Of a DNA stretch of 64,000 nt, positions 14,701-29,000 are shown piece by piece; within the stretch, counting starts at the first letter, position 1, and each line of letters opens with the position of its first letter. Source of the DNA: Carya illinoinensis. Its lineage: Eukaryota > Streptophyta > Magnoliopsida > Fagales > Juglandaceae. The notes under the pieces were generated by a model, which searched no databases, was not told the origin of the DNA, and saw only the letters and a program-made list of their open reading frames with translations. The stretch covers positions 36,072,864 through 36,136,863 of the forward strand of contig NC_056762.1 of the NCBI RefSeq assembly GCF_018687715.1, read 5' to 3'. A program made the position numbers and the translations under genes.

Positions 14701-17700
14701 TGGTGCTGTATATGTAAGAGGAATGGGGAAGACTGGATCATCTGTTCTTGACATTGTGAAGTAGGTAGAATTTATGATGAGCTGGTTTTAGCCTTCTTGG
14801 GTCGAATTGGATCATTCCTTGACAAGTGGAGGATCTTTCATGCGTTGGAGAGGACGTTTTGGCAGCCAAATAGTGAAACTGAATCCCAATTTGCCTTGTG
14901 TGTATATTTGGAAGGATAAGAATGATTGAAACTTCAAGGATTGTATGAAGGCTGTGGAAGAGTTCAAGGGATTGCTTTTTTAGAGCTCTTATTCATTGGT
15001 TGGCTGCAAATTTATGTTTTCCCAGTTTTAGTTTTCTGAAACTTTTTCTGTTGTTATTTTTCCGGATAGGCAAATCTTTTATATGCTTCTTGTATACTTG
15101 GGTAGCTCTCTTTTGTTCATTAGTAATATTATATTGCTTATCGATAGGCATAGTTTATTTTAATGAAAATCATTTTTAAAACCTCAAATTTTAATAATTT
15201 TACTTTATATTTTGCTTGTAGCGGTTATTTGTAGCACAGACAGATAGTATAGAGACATCTGCATGCATTATATGTCCTCCCCAAGTGAGGTATGATTTAC
15301 TTATTTTTCCTTATTTTTTTAATATACTGGAATTATTTATCATTTATTCTTACCTATCAAAAACGAATTTATCATTTAGTCTGAAAACATCTCTATTAAT
15401 GTCTGTAGCTTTCTTCTGAATGGAAAGGGAGTTGACAGAAGGACTACTGTTCTAATGGTTTGTGCAATTTCTTTTACGTTGTGGATAACTTTTCGTATAT
15501 GATGGCGCTTGATGCTGATTGTAGCCTAAGCTTGATCTGTTATCTTTGTTTGTATATCATTTCTAGGAACCTGGACCACAGTTACCAACAAATGTGACTA
15601 CAATGCTGAAATATGGAACAAATCTTCTTCAAGCTGTAGGCCAGTTTAATGGTAAGCTTGATCGTGTGGCTTCAATGTTTAAGCATCCTGGTATGCTGTG
15701 TGATATTCATCCAGCTCTAAGAGAAACTGTCATTATCGTTTAGGTCATTATATCATAGCTGTTGCCTTCATAAGTGTGATGTCATCGCCTGACACCCCAG
15801 TGCCACCTGATTATGTGCAACCTGCTGTAGCTTCAGTTGACCCAGGTATGCCTTTTTTTTTTTATAAGTAATAAAAGTTTTTATGCCCAAGAAATACGCA
15901 TAAGCCCAAGTACACAGGACGTATACAAAGGAAATACCTACTGCTGTCCAAGAACAAAAGGAAAACAAAAACAGAATTTGGAAAATATCTTCCATTAAAA
16001 AAACTTTAGCCCACAAACTCAAAGTACTAAAGAAGAAATCTCTAAGATCTCCCAATGATGGTTCTTTATCTTTGAAGCATCTCTCATTCCTTTCAAGCCA
16101 TAGACACCACTTGAGACAAGAAGGAATCATCTTCCAAACAAGAGCAGCATTCTTACTACCCTTCAAACCTTTCCACCCTACCAATAAATTCACCACTTCC
16201 TTGGGCATTACCCAAAGTAAACCAGTCCGATTCAAGACCTCATTCCACAATAACCTGGCCACTTCACAATGAAGAAAGAGGTGATTTACAGATTCCCTAT
16301 CCGTCTTGCATATGACACACCAATCGGCAATAAACAAACCTCTCCTTCTAAGATTTTCACTTCCTGTGTATTTGGGCTTTGCCTAATTATGTTTATTAAT
16401 AAATTTCTTACTTATAAAAAAAAAGATTTTCAGTAGTCAACACTTTGCCCAAGGAAACCACCACAGAAAAAAGCAAGCTTGGAAGGAACTTTCACTTTCC
16501 ATACGTTTTTCTACGGAAACTCACAACTCCTGTGACAGGTTAATAATCTGTAAAAGAGGAGACTAAGAACTTAGAATTTCCTACAGGAATCCACAGCATG
16601 CTGTCCTCCCTACCATGCATCAACTTTGAACTATAATTTCTTTCCAGAAAAGCCTTTATATCATCCACTTCCCAGTCATTAACATCCCTGATAAAGATGA
16701 CATTCCACTGAATATTATTGTCAATGCCACAAAAAGATTTTTCTACGGCTGCATTTTGATCCCTAGCAATTCTGAAAAGAGAGGGAAAGTCCTGCTTTAG
16801 AGAAGAATCCCCACACCACAAGTCATGCCAGAACAGTGTTCTCTTCCTGTCTCCCACCTTCAATCTAAAATGATTTGAAAAAACCCCCCATCCTTTTCTA
16901 ATGAACTTCCACAAACTCACTTCGTATGCACCACTAGTATCTCTAGAACACCAACCTCCCCCACAAACTACCATATTTTACATCAATAACATTTTTCCAA
17001 AAGGAATTACTTTCCAAGTGGTATCTCCAAAGCCATTTCCCAAGTAATGCTCTATTAAACAATCTTAAATTTTTAATCCCCAACCCCCCACAATCAATCG
17101 GTTGATAAACCTTCTTCCAACTAACCAAATTTAGTTTTTTTCATCTCCTTTACCACCCCATAAAAAATTCCGAAATAAACTCTCAATTCTTTTTTCAACC
17201 CTTGCCAGCAACGGAAAAAGAGATAAGAAATAAGTGGGAAGATTAGACAAAGTACTTTTTAATAGAGTTAATCGTCCCCCTTAGACAAGTAGATCATTTT
17301 CTAACCAGCTAACCTCCTTTCTATGTTCTCAATCACCCCATCCCAGATATTAACAGATTTAAAAGAAGCCCCCAAAGGAAGCCTGAGGTACCTCATAGGA
17401 AGTGAAGAAATTCTGCACCCCAGAATTTTTGCCAAGTCTGAAATATTTTATTTTGATGAATAAATAAATATATTGATCAAAGAATGGCAAAGCCAGTAAC
17501 ACTAGTCTAATGCCTTAACTAGGTAGGCACATTAGAGACAAGAAAATCATGAAGAACCATGCCATTAAAATCCACAGCTATAGCCCAATTACAAAGAGTT
17601 CTGAAAAATAAAACTTTTAGTTCCTCTAAAGATCTTTCTTGATCTTCAAAAGCCCTCTCATTGCGCTCCTGCCATAAGCACCACATAATGCATAGAGGAA

Positions 17701-20700
17701 TCATCTTCCATATTGCTCTAATTGGTTGCCTTCTGCTTACATTTGGCCAACTCGCTAAAGCTGCCTTCATCATCTTCGGCATAACCCATGCCATGTCTAG
17801 TCGAGTAAATACCTCAGTCCAAAGGGTTCCGACTGTATCACAATGCAGGAGAAGGTGATCTACCGACTCTCCCCCGCCTTTACACATACAACACCACTCT
17901 GTAATAATAATCCTCCTTTTCCTCAAGATATCAATTGTGAGAATCTTTCCCAAAGAAGCTGTCCAGACAAAGAAGGAGACTTTGGGTGGTGCCTTATGTC
18001 TCCACACCTTTTTCCAAGGAAACCGAGCACTTGGCTTCATAGTCAGTGCCTTATAGAACGAGTGAACAGTGAAAGAGCCTTTGGCTGCCAGCTTCCACCA
18101 CATAACATCCTCAAGCTGCCTGTTTGGTCTGATGGCATATATTAGGCTATAGAACTCAGCAAAGCAACTTACTTCCCAATCTTGTGCCGCCCTACTAAAG
18201 GTAACGTTCCAGTGAATATGTCCCCCCGAGGTCTCCAAAACATCTGCCACTGAAACGTCCTTTGCACTTGCTAGCTGGAAAAGAGAGGGGAATAAATCTT
18301 GTAAGGTCCTATTGTCACACCAAACATCACTCCAGAATTTTATCCTTGAGCCCACACCCAGTTGTAACTTAACAAAGCGATTAAACACCCCCCATCTTCT
18401 TCTTATGTGTTTCCACAACCCAACGCCATAGGCCCCCCTTACTTTTCTAGAGCACCAATCCCCCCATAGAACACCATATTTCTTCTCAATCATCATTTTC
18501 CTTAAGGATTCTGGTTCTGTCGCATATTTCCACAGCCATTTTCCTAGTAATGCTCGATTGAACGCCCTTAGGTTTCTAATCCCCAACCCTCCACCTGAGA
18601 TGGGACGACAAACCTGTGCCCACTTAACTAGATGGAACTTAAACTCCTCCCTCATCCCCCCCCTCCCCCCCCAAGAAGTCATGTTGGAGTTTCTCAATAC
18701 GGGCTGCTACACTCGCTGGTATTGGAAAAAGAGATATAAAAATAAGTAGGTAGGTTAGAGAGTGTACTCTTTATCAGAGTAATCCTACCACCTTTAGACA
18801 AATACATTCTCTTCCATCCCGCCAATCTACTCTCAATTTTCTCAATCACAGTATTCTAGACCGACAACGCCCTCGAGGCACTTCCCAGAGGAAGTCTCAA
18901 ATAAGTCATAGGTAATGACGTTATCTTGCACCCCAACGATCTAGCTAACTGACGCATGTTAGGCACTTCCCTGATTGGTACCAATTATGATTTCTCGAGG
19001 TTTTACCTTCAACCTAGACACTACCTCGAAACAAAGGAATAAAGCCTTTAGTGCTTCTGACTCTGTTCCGCTTCACACATGATAAGGGTATCATCTGCAA
19101 ACAATAGGTGAGAAATATTAATAATGCCCCTATCCGGGGTTCCAATCTTAAAACCCTCAACGAAGCCATTCGTAACCAGGGCCGTGATCATCTTGCTTAA
19201 AGCCTCCATGACTATAACAAACAATAAAGGTGACAACGGATCCCCTTGTCTCAAACCACGTGAACTATTAAAAAAGCCCACTGCACTGCCATTTACCAAC
19301 ACTGAGAACTTTGCCGTCGATATGCACCAATGGATCCATTTCCCCCGTCTTCCCCAAAACCACATCTCCTTAGCAAATTGAGAAGAAAATCCCAATTGAC
19401 ATGATCATATGCCTTTTCCATGTCTAGTTTACACAAGATCTTGGGATTTCCAGCCTTCAGTCTACTATCAAGGCATTCGTTTGCAATAAGCGCTGCATCT
19501 AGAATCTGTCTTCCTTTTACAAAAGCATTTTGTGGATTCGAAACAATCTTCCCCACCACCTCACTCAGTCTGTTTGCAAGAACTTTGGAGATTATCTTAT
19601 ATACCCCATTCACTAGACTAATAGGCCGATATTCTGTGATTTCCAATGCCCCCACCTTCTTCGGTATTAGTGCAAGGAATGTGGTATTCAAACTTTTTTC
19701 AAATTTTCCAGCCATATAAAACTCTTGGAACACCTTCATCAGGTCTTCCTTTATCACTTCTCAACAATCCTGAAAGAAACCCATAGAGAACCCATCCGGT
19801 CCTGGAGCTTTGTCCCTGGTCATTTTCTTCACTACCTCATAAACCTCTACCTCCTGGAACTCCCTCTCCAATCATAACACATCACTTGACTCGATAGTAT
19901 CAAAAACCATCCCATTCAAAGGAGGCTGCCATCCCGCTTGCTCTGCAAGTAAGTTCTCATAGAAGTCAACTATGTGATTGTGAATGGCTTGTTCATCTCT
20001 ACACTCCACCCCTTCAATTTTCAGCATCTCAATATTGTTGTTTCTTCTATGTGAGTTTGCAATTCTGTGGAAAAACATTGTACTTCTATCTCCTTCCCGC
20101 AACCATAATGCCCTAGACTTTTGGCGCCATGACACCTCTTCTAGAAGTATCAACCTCTCGACATCAGCAATCAACTCGACCTTCCGACCTAATTCTTCCT
20201 GTGAAAGTGGTTGTACCGCCTGAAGCCTCTCAAACTCTTGAATTTCCAGCATCTTTATTTTTTTTTTCCCTTACATTTCCGAAAGACTCCGTGTTCCATA
20301 CTCTTAAATCTCTTTTAAGAGCTTTCAACTTGCCAGCAAAAATGAAATTGGGCGTACCTTGGAACTGGTAGAAAGACCACCACTGTTTGACCCTATCCAC
20401 AAAACCTTCAGATTTTAGCCACATATTTTCGAATTTGAAAGGCCGCCGACCACTTCATAACCCTCCGCAATCCAACATAATGGGCCAATGGTCTGACCCT
20501 ATCCTGGGCAAACGCTTTTGCCATACATCCGGGAAATGGCTTTCCCATTCTGGTGAAATTAGGAAACGATCCAGTCGAGACCATGACTGATTGTTAGACC
20601 AAGTAGCGGTACCTCCGGCTAGTGGCAAGTCTATCAAATTCAGATAAAAAATACATTCCGAGAACTCCTTCATGGTTGGCCTCATTCTTCTACTTCCATC

Positions 20701-22934
20701 AACTTCACTACAGAATCTTGCAACGTTAAAATCTCCCCCAATGCACCATGGAAGCTCCCACCAAGTATAAAGCCCGGCTAATTCTTCCCACAGTAATCTT
20801 CTATCCATGTCTACATTGGGGCCGTATACACCTGCATAAGCCCATAGAAAATCATCAGACACACACTTAAACGAACAAGCTACCATGTATTGTCCAATAA
20901 ACTCATCTATCTTCTCCACCACCCGCCTATCCCACAACACCAACACCCCACCCGACGCTCTGTTAGATGCCAAATATGCCCAATCCACATGTACTCCACG
21001 CCATAAACTCCTCACAATCCTCCTATCAATCGTCTTCAATTTTGTCTCTTGCAAGCATACTATATCCACCTTCCACTCTCGAAGCATGTTCCTAATCCGT
21101 AGGCGTTTATTAATCTCGTTAAGCCCACGGACATTCCAAGAAACAATTTTAGGCTTCATTGGGGAGCAGCCAGCCCCTTGCCTTTCACTCTACCCCTGCT
21201 GGAGCTGCCTTCCATATTCATGGACCACGTCAATCTTCTCAGTTCCTGCTGTTTCTTCGATTGGCCTTTGTTTTTTTGATTATGCCCAGCCTCAATCGCT
21301 GTGAGCAATGCCATAAATTGCTCCTCGTAACCGTCACATTCTATCCCCACGAATTTTTGGATCTCTCTCATCTTATGAAAGACCCATTCTGACACTTTCG
21401 ATTGATCCGGAAAATAGAAATTCAAAGGTACAGGATCCTCCCTCCTACAATTCTGGAATCCGTGTATATCATCTTCAAAAGAGATATCTTCCAACCCCAA
21501 CTGGCCACTGACATCGGGTAACACCAAGTCCCCATCCACCGATAGCATTAAATCCTCAGATCCCTCCCCCTCTTCCTCCCCTGAATCTGATTACATTACA
21601 ACTCTATCCTGATCTTCCATCGGCACTAAACCCAGCTCCTCCATGCCTATCGACACTTTCTGGCTTTCCTTAGGCTGAAAACTACTCTCCAGAATCAACT
21701 GCAAGCCCCCCGACAGCTTCTGCGTTTTGCACTGTTTCAACCTCACTGGCGGGACCTCATCGGAATGGTCCATCTCCGTCGTCGGCGTTGTTTGTGGGCT
21801 CGCCTCCCTCCTTTCCACCATCGGCGAACTTTGCGGCAGCGTCTCTGGTATGCGCTCAACAGATTCGTGGCCTGACCTGGCACCTGACCCATCTAAAGGC
21901 AACGGGTAAATCGCCCGAGTTCCAGGGCTTCCATTCGGTTCCAAAGGGCTGGGCTGGGACGGCTCAGGCCCACCCTCCTTATTGTCCCGACATACCGGGT
22001 CGAGACTAGCATGGCCCTTGGGCTGGGCCTTATCCACCTCTCCAATCGGGTTTAACCCCCCGATATGGACTATAGCCTTGGGCTGGGTCCTAGGCCCAAC
22101 CTTTTTACTCTAGAAAAGCCTAGCTCCCTTTCTCCCCCCTCCTGCATGCGATTTCCCTCCCCTTTCTTGTTTCAGCCTGACGAGACCACGTACCTCCTCC
22201 ATTTCCTTTTGAAGTTTCCTCACCTGTCCCTGTAAATCCGTCAATCTTCTGCTTGTCTCCCACGCCACCTGCCCATACTTCCACCTGCCACTCTCTGCAC
22301 CCTATACCAAATGAGGTGCTCTACACACCTCCCTGTCAGTGTAGCTCTTTCCTGCCTCATCCCTCCTCAGCTCATGACTAGGCCCCGACGCCATTAGAAC
22401 CTCCTTAAACGACCGATTGAAAACATTACTCTTCCTTCCCCCTCCGTGAGCCTAAGCCCCAACTGTGGAAACACCCCTTCTTCCGGAAGGCTGCACCATC
22501 TCCAATAATAGCTCCATCAACCTTCTCCATCCCCACCCTTCTTCTCCTGCCGGGAAACAGAGTAAGCCATTTCTTCCTGCCTGACCATACTTTGCTATTG
22601 ATAGAAAACGACCCCGACTATTCGTACATCGTTGTGCAACGAAACTACATTAACCTTCCCTAACCACTGAGTACACCTCCTTCTTCCCCTCCTTCAAACA
22701 ATCATCCAGCACTTTAATGAACCATAAAGATGTATTGAGCCCCACCAGCATCTCATGTCTCGCCTTCCATCCCTGCTCTGAGATGCGCAGGTTACCTCCC
22801 TCCTTCGCGAGTACATTGACTTTAGACTCTATTACTAATTCCTTAGACCACACCATCAAGAATCGATCGATTAGATAATCGAAGATAATTGGGAAAGATA
22901 ATCGATCTTTAATTAATTCATCTTACTTGTCAAC

Positions 22935-23017
<83 letters not shown>

Positions 23018-26000
23018 TCTTCCATAAAAGTATTCTGAACAGAACCCATAGGAATGGCTTCAGATTTCGATTAATTAACTCTTAACCCCGATACAGCTTC
23101 AAAACACAGCAGAAGTGCTCTCAAAACACGTAGATTGTCAGAATTAGGCTCTCTAAAGATCAAAGTATTATCGCTAAAAGGACTATAATGTAGGAATAGA
23201 CATTTTACTCTGCTAATTTTGTGTATTTTTTAGTTTCACACTATTTATTGATTTGCAATAAGTAGAACTTCCCTTACTGTTATATTGATGTTTGATCGAT
23301 GAAATATCCTTTATTTTTTTAATATCAGATTCTGACATAATTGAAGGACCATCACGGATATCACTTCGTTGTCCTATAAGGTATGCCATGGTTGTTGCTT
23401 AGGATTTTATGTTTTACTGCCTTTCGGAGCTCTTTATTTTAGGCCTCGTTTGGTTACACAAATGAGATGAGATGAAAAATTTGTGAATAATAGTGAGATA
23501 ATTTGTGAATAGTAGTAAAATGGTTTGAGTTAAGATTTTTATGAGGTTTTAAAAAAAGAGAGAAAAAATTGAATAAAAAAATTATAAAGTTAAATAAAAA
23601 AATTATAAAGTTAAAAGAGGGTTAGAATATAATTTTTTAATATTATTTCTGTTTTGGGATTTGAAAAAAAATGAATTTTGTTTTGTGTTTTGTTTAGAAA
23701 TTTGGAAAAATTGTAATGATTAGATATGATTAAATGAAAAAGTTGAAATTTTGAGATTGAAAAATGGTTGTGTTTGAATGGTGTTTGGATATTGAGATGA
23801 GATGAGATGGTTTGATAGGTTTGTGAACCCAAACCAAGCTTTTAGTCTAGTAAATTCCAGCCCAAACTTATTTTGGGTTCATGTGGCTTTAGGCTCCGGC
23901 AATGTCATCTTTGAAAGGATTTTAGTTTGGCCTTATGGTCCTGTATAGCCTGGAAGGCAGGTCTGGCTGTAGAGCTTCAAAGTGTTGCTAAGTGTAGTGT
24001 ATGCATGCTATAAACCTGCTGGGATAAGATTTTCAGCTGGTCTGGTCACATTCTTTTTTGACACTCATGAGTGAAATTGACTCTTCGATATACTTATGTT
24101 CAACTCTAAAGTGAACAACACATTTTTTTTATGTGACCATCCTGCTTAGAAAGATTTTTTAATCAAAACTTGTGAGGAACCAGCATTGCTAACCATGGAC
24201 AGCAGGTATAGAAATTCCAAACTCATAAAAATTCCGTTTCCTTAACATAAAATCACGTTTCATACATCAAATGATATGTGTAACACTATTAACACTTAGG
24301 GAAGGAATAGATGACTAGTCTGTCCACCTCTTTCCTTTGCCCAAAATCTGAGTTATTGTACCCTTCTAGCCCTAGAATAGAAGCAATAATTTTTTGTAAG
24401 TAAAAAAATTTATTAATCCTCATAATTAGGCATAGCCCAAGTATACAAGTAGTATACAAAAAGAGAAACACCTAATTCCAATCTACGAGCTAGTAAACGA
24501 AGCATAAAAATCATTAAGCTAACCCCCTTCAATGCAATAGCCGTAGCCCAAAGTAACAATGTATGGAAAAATAAATCTCTAAATCGCCCCCCCCCCCCCC
24601 CCCTCCCCCCCCAAAAAAAAAAAAAAAAAAAACCCAAAAGAGCTTTCTCTATTTTCAAAACAGTGTCCATTTCATTCCATATGCACCACATAAGACATAA
24701 TGACACCATCTTCCAAACAGCCGCTAATTGACGATTGCCCCGAATTCCACTCCAACGAGCCAAGAAATCCACCACCCTCCTAGGCATTACCCATTGATAT
24801 CCAGCCTAAAAAAAATCTCGTCCCCTAAAGCCTTCACCACATCACAATGGAGAAGAAGATGATCCACTGATTCACCATTCCTTTTACACAAAAAGCACCA
24901 ATCCAGAATTAAAATACCCTGCTTCCTCAACCAACCAAAAAAAGCAAATTTGAGAGGCACTTAACTTTTCCAAATGCACTTCCAAGGAAAAACAGTGGAT
25001 GGATGAGCCGGCATAATTTTGAACAGAGATCTAACTGAAAATTTCTTATTCCTAGGATGAATCCACAGCAGTTTATCCTCCCCACCATATTCCAAGTTCA
25101 AATGCACACAAGGTGCTGTAATAAACCTCACATTCCATTGCACGAAGCCATTCGAGATGTCCATATAATTAGCAACAGATGCATCCCTATTCAATGCAAA
25201 CCTGAAAAGGGAAGGAAAAACATCCTTTATAGCAACATCTCCACACCAAACATCGTGCCAAAATTTGACCCTAGTTCCTTTTAATTAAGGTTATTATAAA
25301 AAAAAAGGGCGATTCTTCCATCTTTAGACAAATACATCCTTTTCCAGCCAGCCAATATATTCTCAATCTTTTCAATAACACTATCCCATATAGTCTTGGA
25401 TTTATAGGGGGCCCCCAAAGGAAGGCCAGGATACTTCATTGGCAAAGATGACACCTTATAACCCAAGATTTCAGCCAAATCCCCAATATTATGTACCAAA
25501 CCCATTGGTACCATTTCAGACTTAGACAAAATCACCTTGAGGCCAGAAACAACTTCAAAGCAAACGAGCTCTCAATGAACGAATCCAATTGGGATCCAGC
25601 TCACATAGAATTAAGGTATCGTTAGCAAAGAGAAGATGAGATACATTTACACTTCCAAACAAAGAACCGCCCACTGAAAAACCACACATAAATCGCCCAT
25701 CCACCGCTGCGTCCAACATTCTGCTTAGCACATTAAGCACCTCTTCCTCTTCAAACATCCTCTCCAACCAATCAGCACTCGACTGATCAATTGAATCAAA
25801 AGCCAACCCATCGACCTTAGGTCTCCAAGAGTATTGCTTTGTAAGGAGTTTATCAAAAAACTGTACAATATGATCCTTAATTTCAGATCTGTCCGAAAGA
25901 ACATTACCTTTCGAATGTAGTACCTTAATGGCATTAAATCTTCTGTGAGAGTTAGCTACTCTATGAAAAAATCTGGTACGCTTGTCCCTTTCCTTCAACC

Positions 26001-29000
26001 AAAAGGCCTGATATTTTTGTCTCCAAGAAATCTCCTCCATGAGTGTGAGTTTTTCCAGATCAGCCACTACAACATTATTCCTTTCCTTCTCCTCATCCGA
26101 AATCGCCCCCAACCAACTTCTTTTCATCAAAGCTTGAGAGCTCCCCAAAAAGGGACTTCCTTTGGTCATCAATCTTTCCAAATTCTTCATCATTCTATTT
26201 TTTCAGATCAATCTCCAAAGCTTTAAGTTTTCCAGCAAACACAAAACTGGGTGTACAAGAAATTTTTTCTTTTTTTGATAAGTAAAAATATTATATATAT
26301 CAACAGGAGTAACTAAGTACACAGGACGTATATAAGAAAACACCTAGCCCATACTAGAGTGCCCCGAATTGAAAACTACCCAAAATACACCAAACCTGAA
26401 TTGGAACACACCTCCCCAACCCCAGCCCCTTGTTTCCCGTACAACTAATTCAAATCCCTCTACAAGACCGTCTTCACAATGCCTTCCCTTTAGTCTTCCC
26501 TCGACTTGAACTACCTCCCTTAGCATCATAGTTAATTGTCCATGAAAGATGCTTTAACTCCATACTTTTCTTGAAACTTGATTTGGTTTCAAGCGTGCGG
26601 CTCGCCTCAATCGTACCGAATATAGCTTTAATTTGGTCTTCATATCCATCATTTGAAATCCCCACGATTTTCTTAAACCCGTTAACTTTATTAAGAACCC
26701 AATCCGATGGTGACCCTGCTATATCGTTTAATGGAGGAAGAGAAACCAAGGGAACGACATTATCACACTAACATAGTACCTAATTGTACTCCCGACTCTA
26801 AACGTTCCTCCACACGAGGCACCAATGACAAACTTTCCTTCCCGCCATATGGTTGCTCGACAACAATATGGTTGTTGTCCATTGTTTCTATCACCATTAT
26901 AGGTTCCTCCCCTCCATCAACATTGCCTGTATGTACTCCACTCCCCGACAATCTTGGCCGTGCCACTTTGTCAGACCCTAGTGCTCCTTGAGGAGACACA
27001 GAATAGGTAGGGGAAACACAACCTTCTGTAACCTCGTTTGCATCTTCTAAAAGAGGCTTGACTGTTTCTTCCAAAGTATTCAAGACCTTGGATGGACCCC
27101 CCATCTTCAACTAAAAATGAACCCTAGACAGAAGTACCAACCCCATCTGCAACTGGTGCCTGAGGCCCTACTGCTCTCTCAGGAGGCATAGTAACACTGG
27201 CATGGACAAAGATGCTAGCGTCCAATAACCCTATCTGTGACTGTGTTGAAGCCTTTGCCGGCACACTCGTGGCCTTCAAACCTGAAGGATCTACCCCCAG
27301 CACACTTGTGACGATTTGCACAAAGAGTTGCAACCTCTAGGGCTTTGTTAGGACTTGAAAAGGTGTTTGAGTGTAAAAGAAGAAGAAAACATAGGGTTAT
27401 CACACTGACTTAGTTGCTGGAATGTAGGTGGTGACTTTCACTCAACATTTGAAGAAAAGTCGCCTAAATCACCAAAGGGAGGCCAACAGATAGGATCATA
27501 GGATTCTGTTATGGGAGGAGGAGATCTGCGATTTTTAGTTTAGTTTAGCTAGGATTCTGTTATAGTTTTTAGTTTAGGAGATCTGCAATTTTCACAAAAA
27601 ATGGGGAATTTCGATATTTAGGGATAATACTGATGAAACTTACCTTGGATTAAAGTTAGAGGTTGCACAAAGAGTTGCAGCCTCTAGGGGTTTGTTAGGA
27701 CATGAAAAGGTGTTTGAGTGTAAAAGAAGCAGAAAACTTAAGGTTATCACACTGACTTAGTTGCTGGAATGTAGGCGGTGACTTTCACTCAAAATTTTGA
27801 AGAAGACAACTCACCTAAATCACCAAAGGGGGAAGCCAACAGATAGGATTTTGTTATGGGAGGAGGAGATCTGCGACTTCATTACAATTAATTTTTGGTT
27901 TAGGACTGATCAAAAAAAAGTTCTCAGTTTAGGGGCAGCATCAAGGGGGAATTTAGGCCAAATTGAAAAAATAACCTTTAGGGTCCTTTCTATAAGAAAA
28001 GGTAGGGCTTTTTGGGCTGCATAGAGGCTGACAGAGGATTTATGAGGGTTCAAGGAAGCCTCCTTTAGGCAACTCCCTAGGTTTGTAGCAAATATGTCGG
28101 TCTTAATTTAGGACTCTAGAATCCTGAATTTCTGGGTTAGTGCCTGTTCTAGTTTTGTTAAGTTTCTTTTTCCTATTCTAGATCCAATTAGGTAGACTCA
28201 ATCAGTTTGGGAGCGTAGGGGCGAGTTTAGAAGGAATGGCATTCGGATTAAAAGAGAAAGATGAGCGGCAGCCAAAAGAGCAAAAGCTAAGTTCTTTCCT
28301 ACTGCTCCTTAAGCTCATGTGAATTGGACACATTGCTTGCTCCATTAGGAAATCCATGTTCTATAACTGAAACCACTGACCTTCTATTGCAAAAATCAGC
28401 CCCAAGATCACTCAATTCTAAACCATAAAAGAATTATATAGCAGCTGGAATTAGGGAGATCAAGGCATATTTCAAAATTACTCAGTCCAAAGATGTAAAC
28501 CAAAATTTCAAAACCCTAGGTACTCAGGTATGAGACAGCCCGTCTGTCCCACTTTTTCCCCTTTCCTCCTTGTGGGCCAGTGAGTGTATGTTTGAAAATG
28601 TTTATGATGTTGTACAACAATGGGAATTAATAGGCTAATGCAAATATATTGCTGAGTATGGGTGACTGTTTATGTCTCTTTCCCAAAATACTAATGGCTT
28701 CATTTGCTTTTTGTTCTTGTTCCTCTTTTTTTTTTTCTATTGACAACCAGGATAGAAATTCATAACAAGATCTTGTTTCCATTATCATTGTATGGACAAA
28801 AATTTATTGAAATAATTGTAATTGGTCCATCTTGCTTTTTATGACAGCTATACACGCATAAGGACTCCTGTCAAAGGACTTTCTTGCAAACATCTTCAAG
28901 TGAGTGCTCTGAGAAACTTCAAATCATAATACAAAGAATGTCTGTATGGGGGAATATTAGGGCTTTAGATATGTATATAATGCATTAGGACATTGGGGAA

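Larger units (their letters stand above)
17447..23014 (-). mobile_element. Near-complete L1 LINE (b) with ORF1, ORF2 and GA-rich 5' end
   Basis: About 5.6 kb on the minus strand in full L1 order: GA-repeat 5' end (22939-23014), ORF1 (about 22860 to 21156), ORF2 (21159 to 17519) with endonuclease, reverse transcriptase and zf-RVT, then an A/T-rich 3' end near 17447. It is inserted in LINE (a), whose halves lie at 15853-17446 and 23015-23190. Few lesions in ORF2 mark it as the youngest large element in the introns. Confidence 0.9.

Noticed and set aside
20387..22009. Several plus-strand open frames over the LINE
   Set aside because: They are antisense shadows of LINE (b) ORF1/ORF2, with no motif of their own.
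15846..23330. Target-site duplication for LINE (a)
   Set aside because: No copy of the flank GACCCAGGTATGCC was found near its 5' end at about 23190, so none is claimed.
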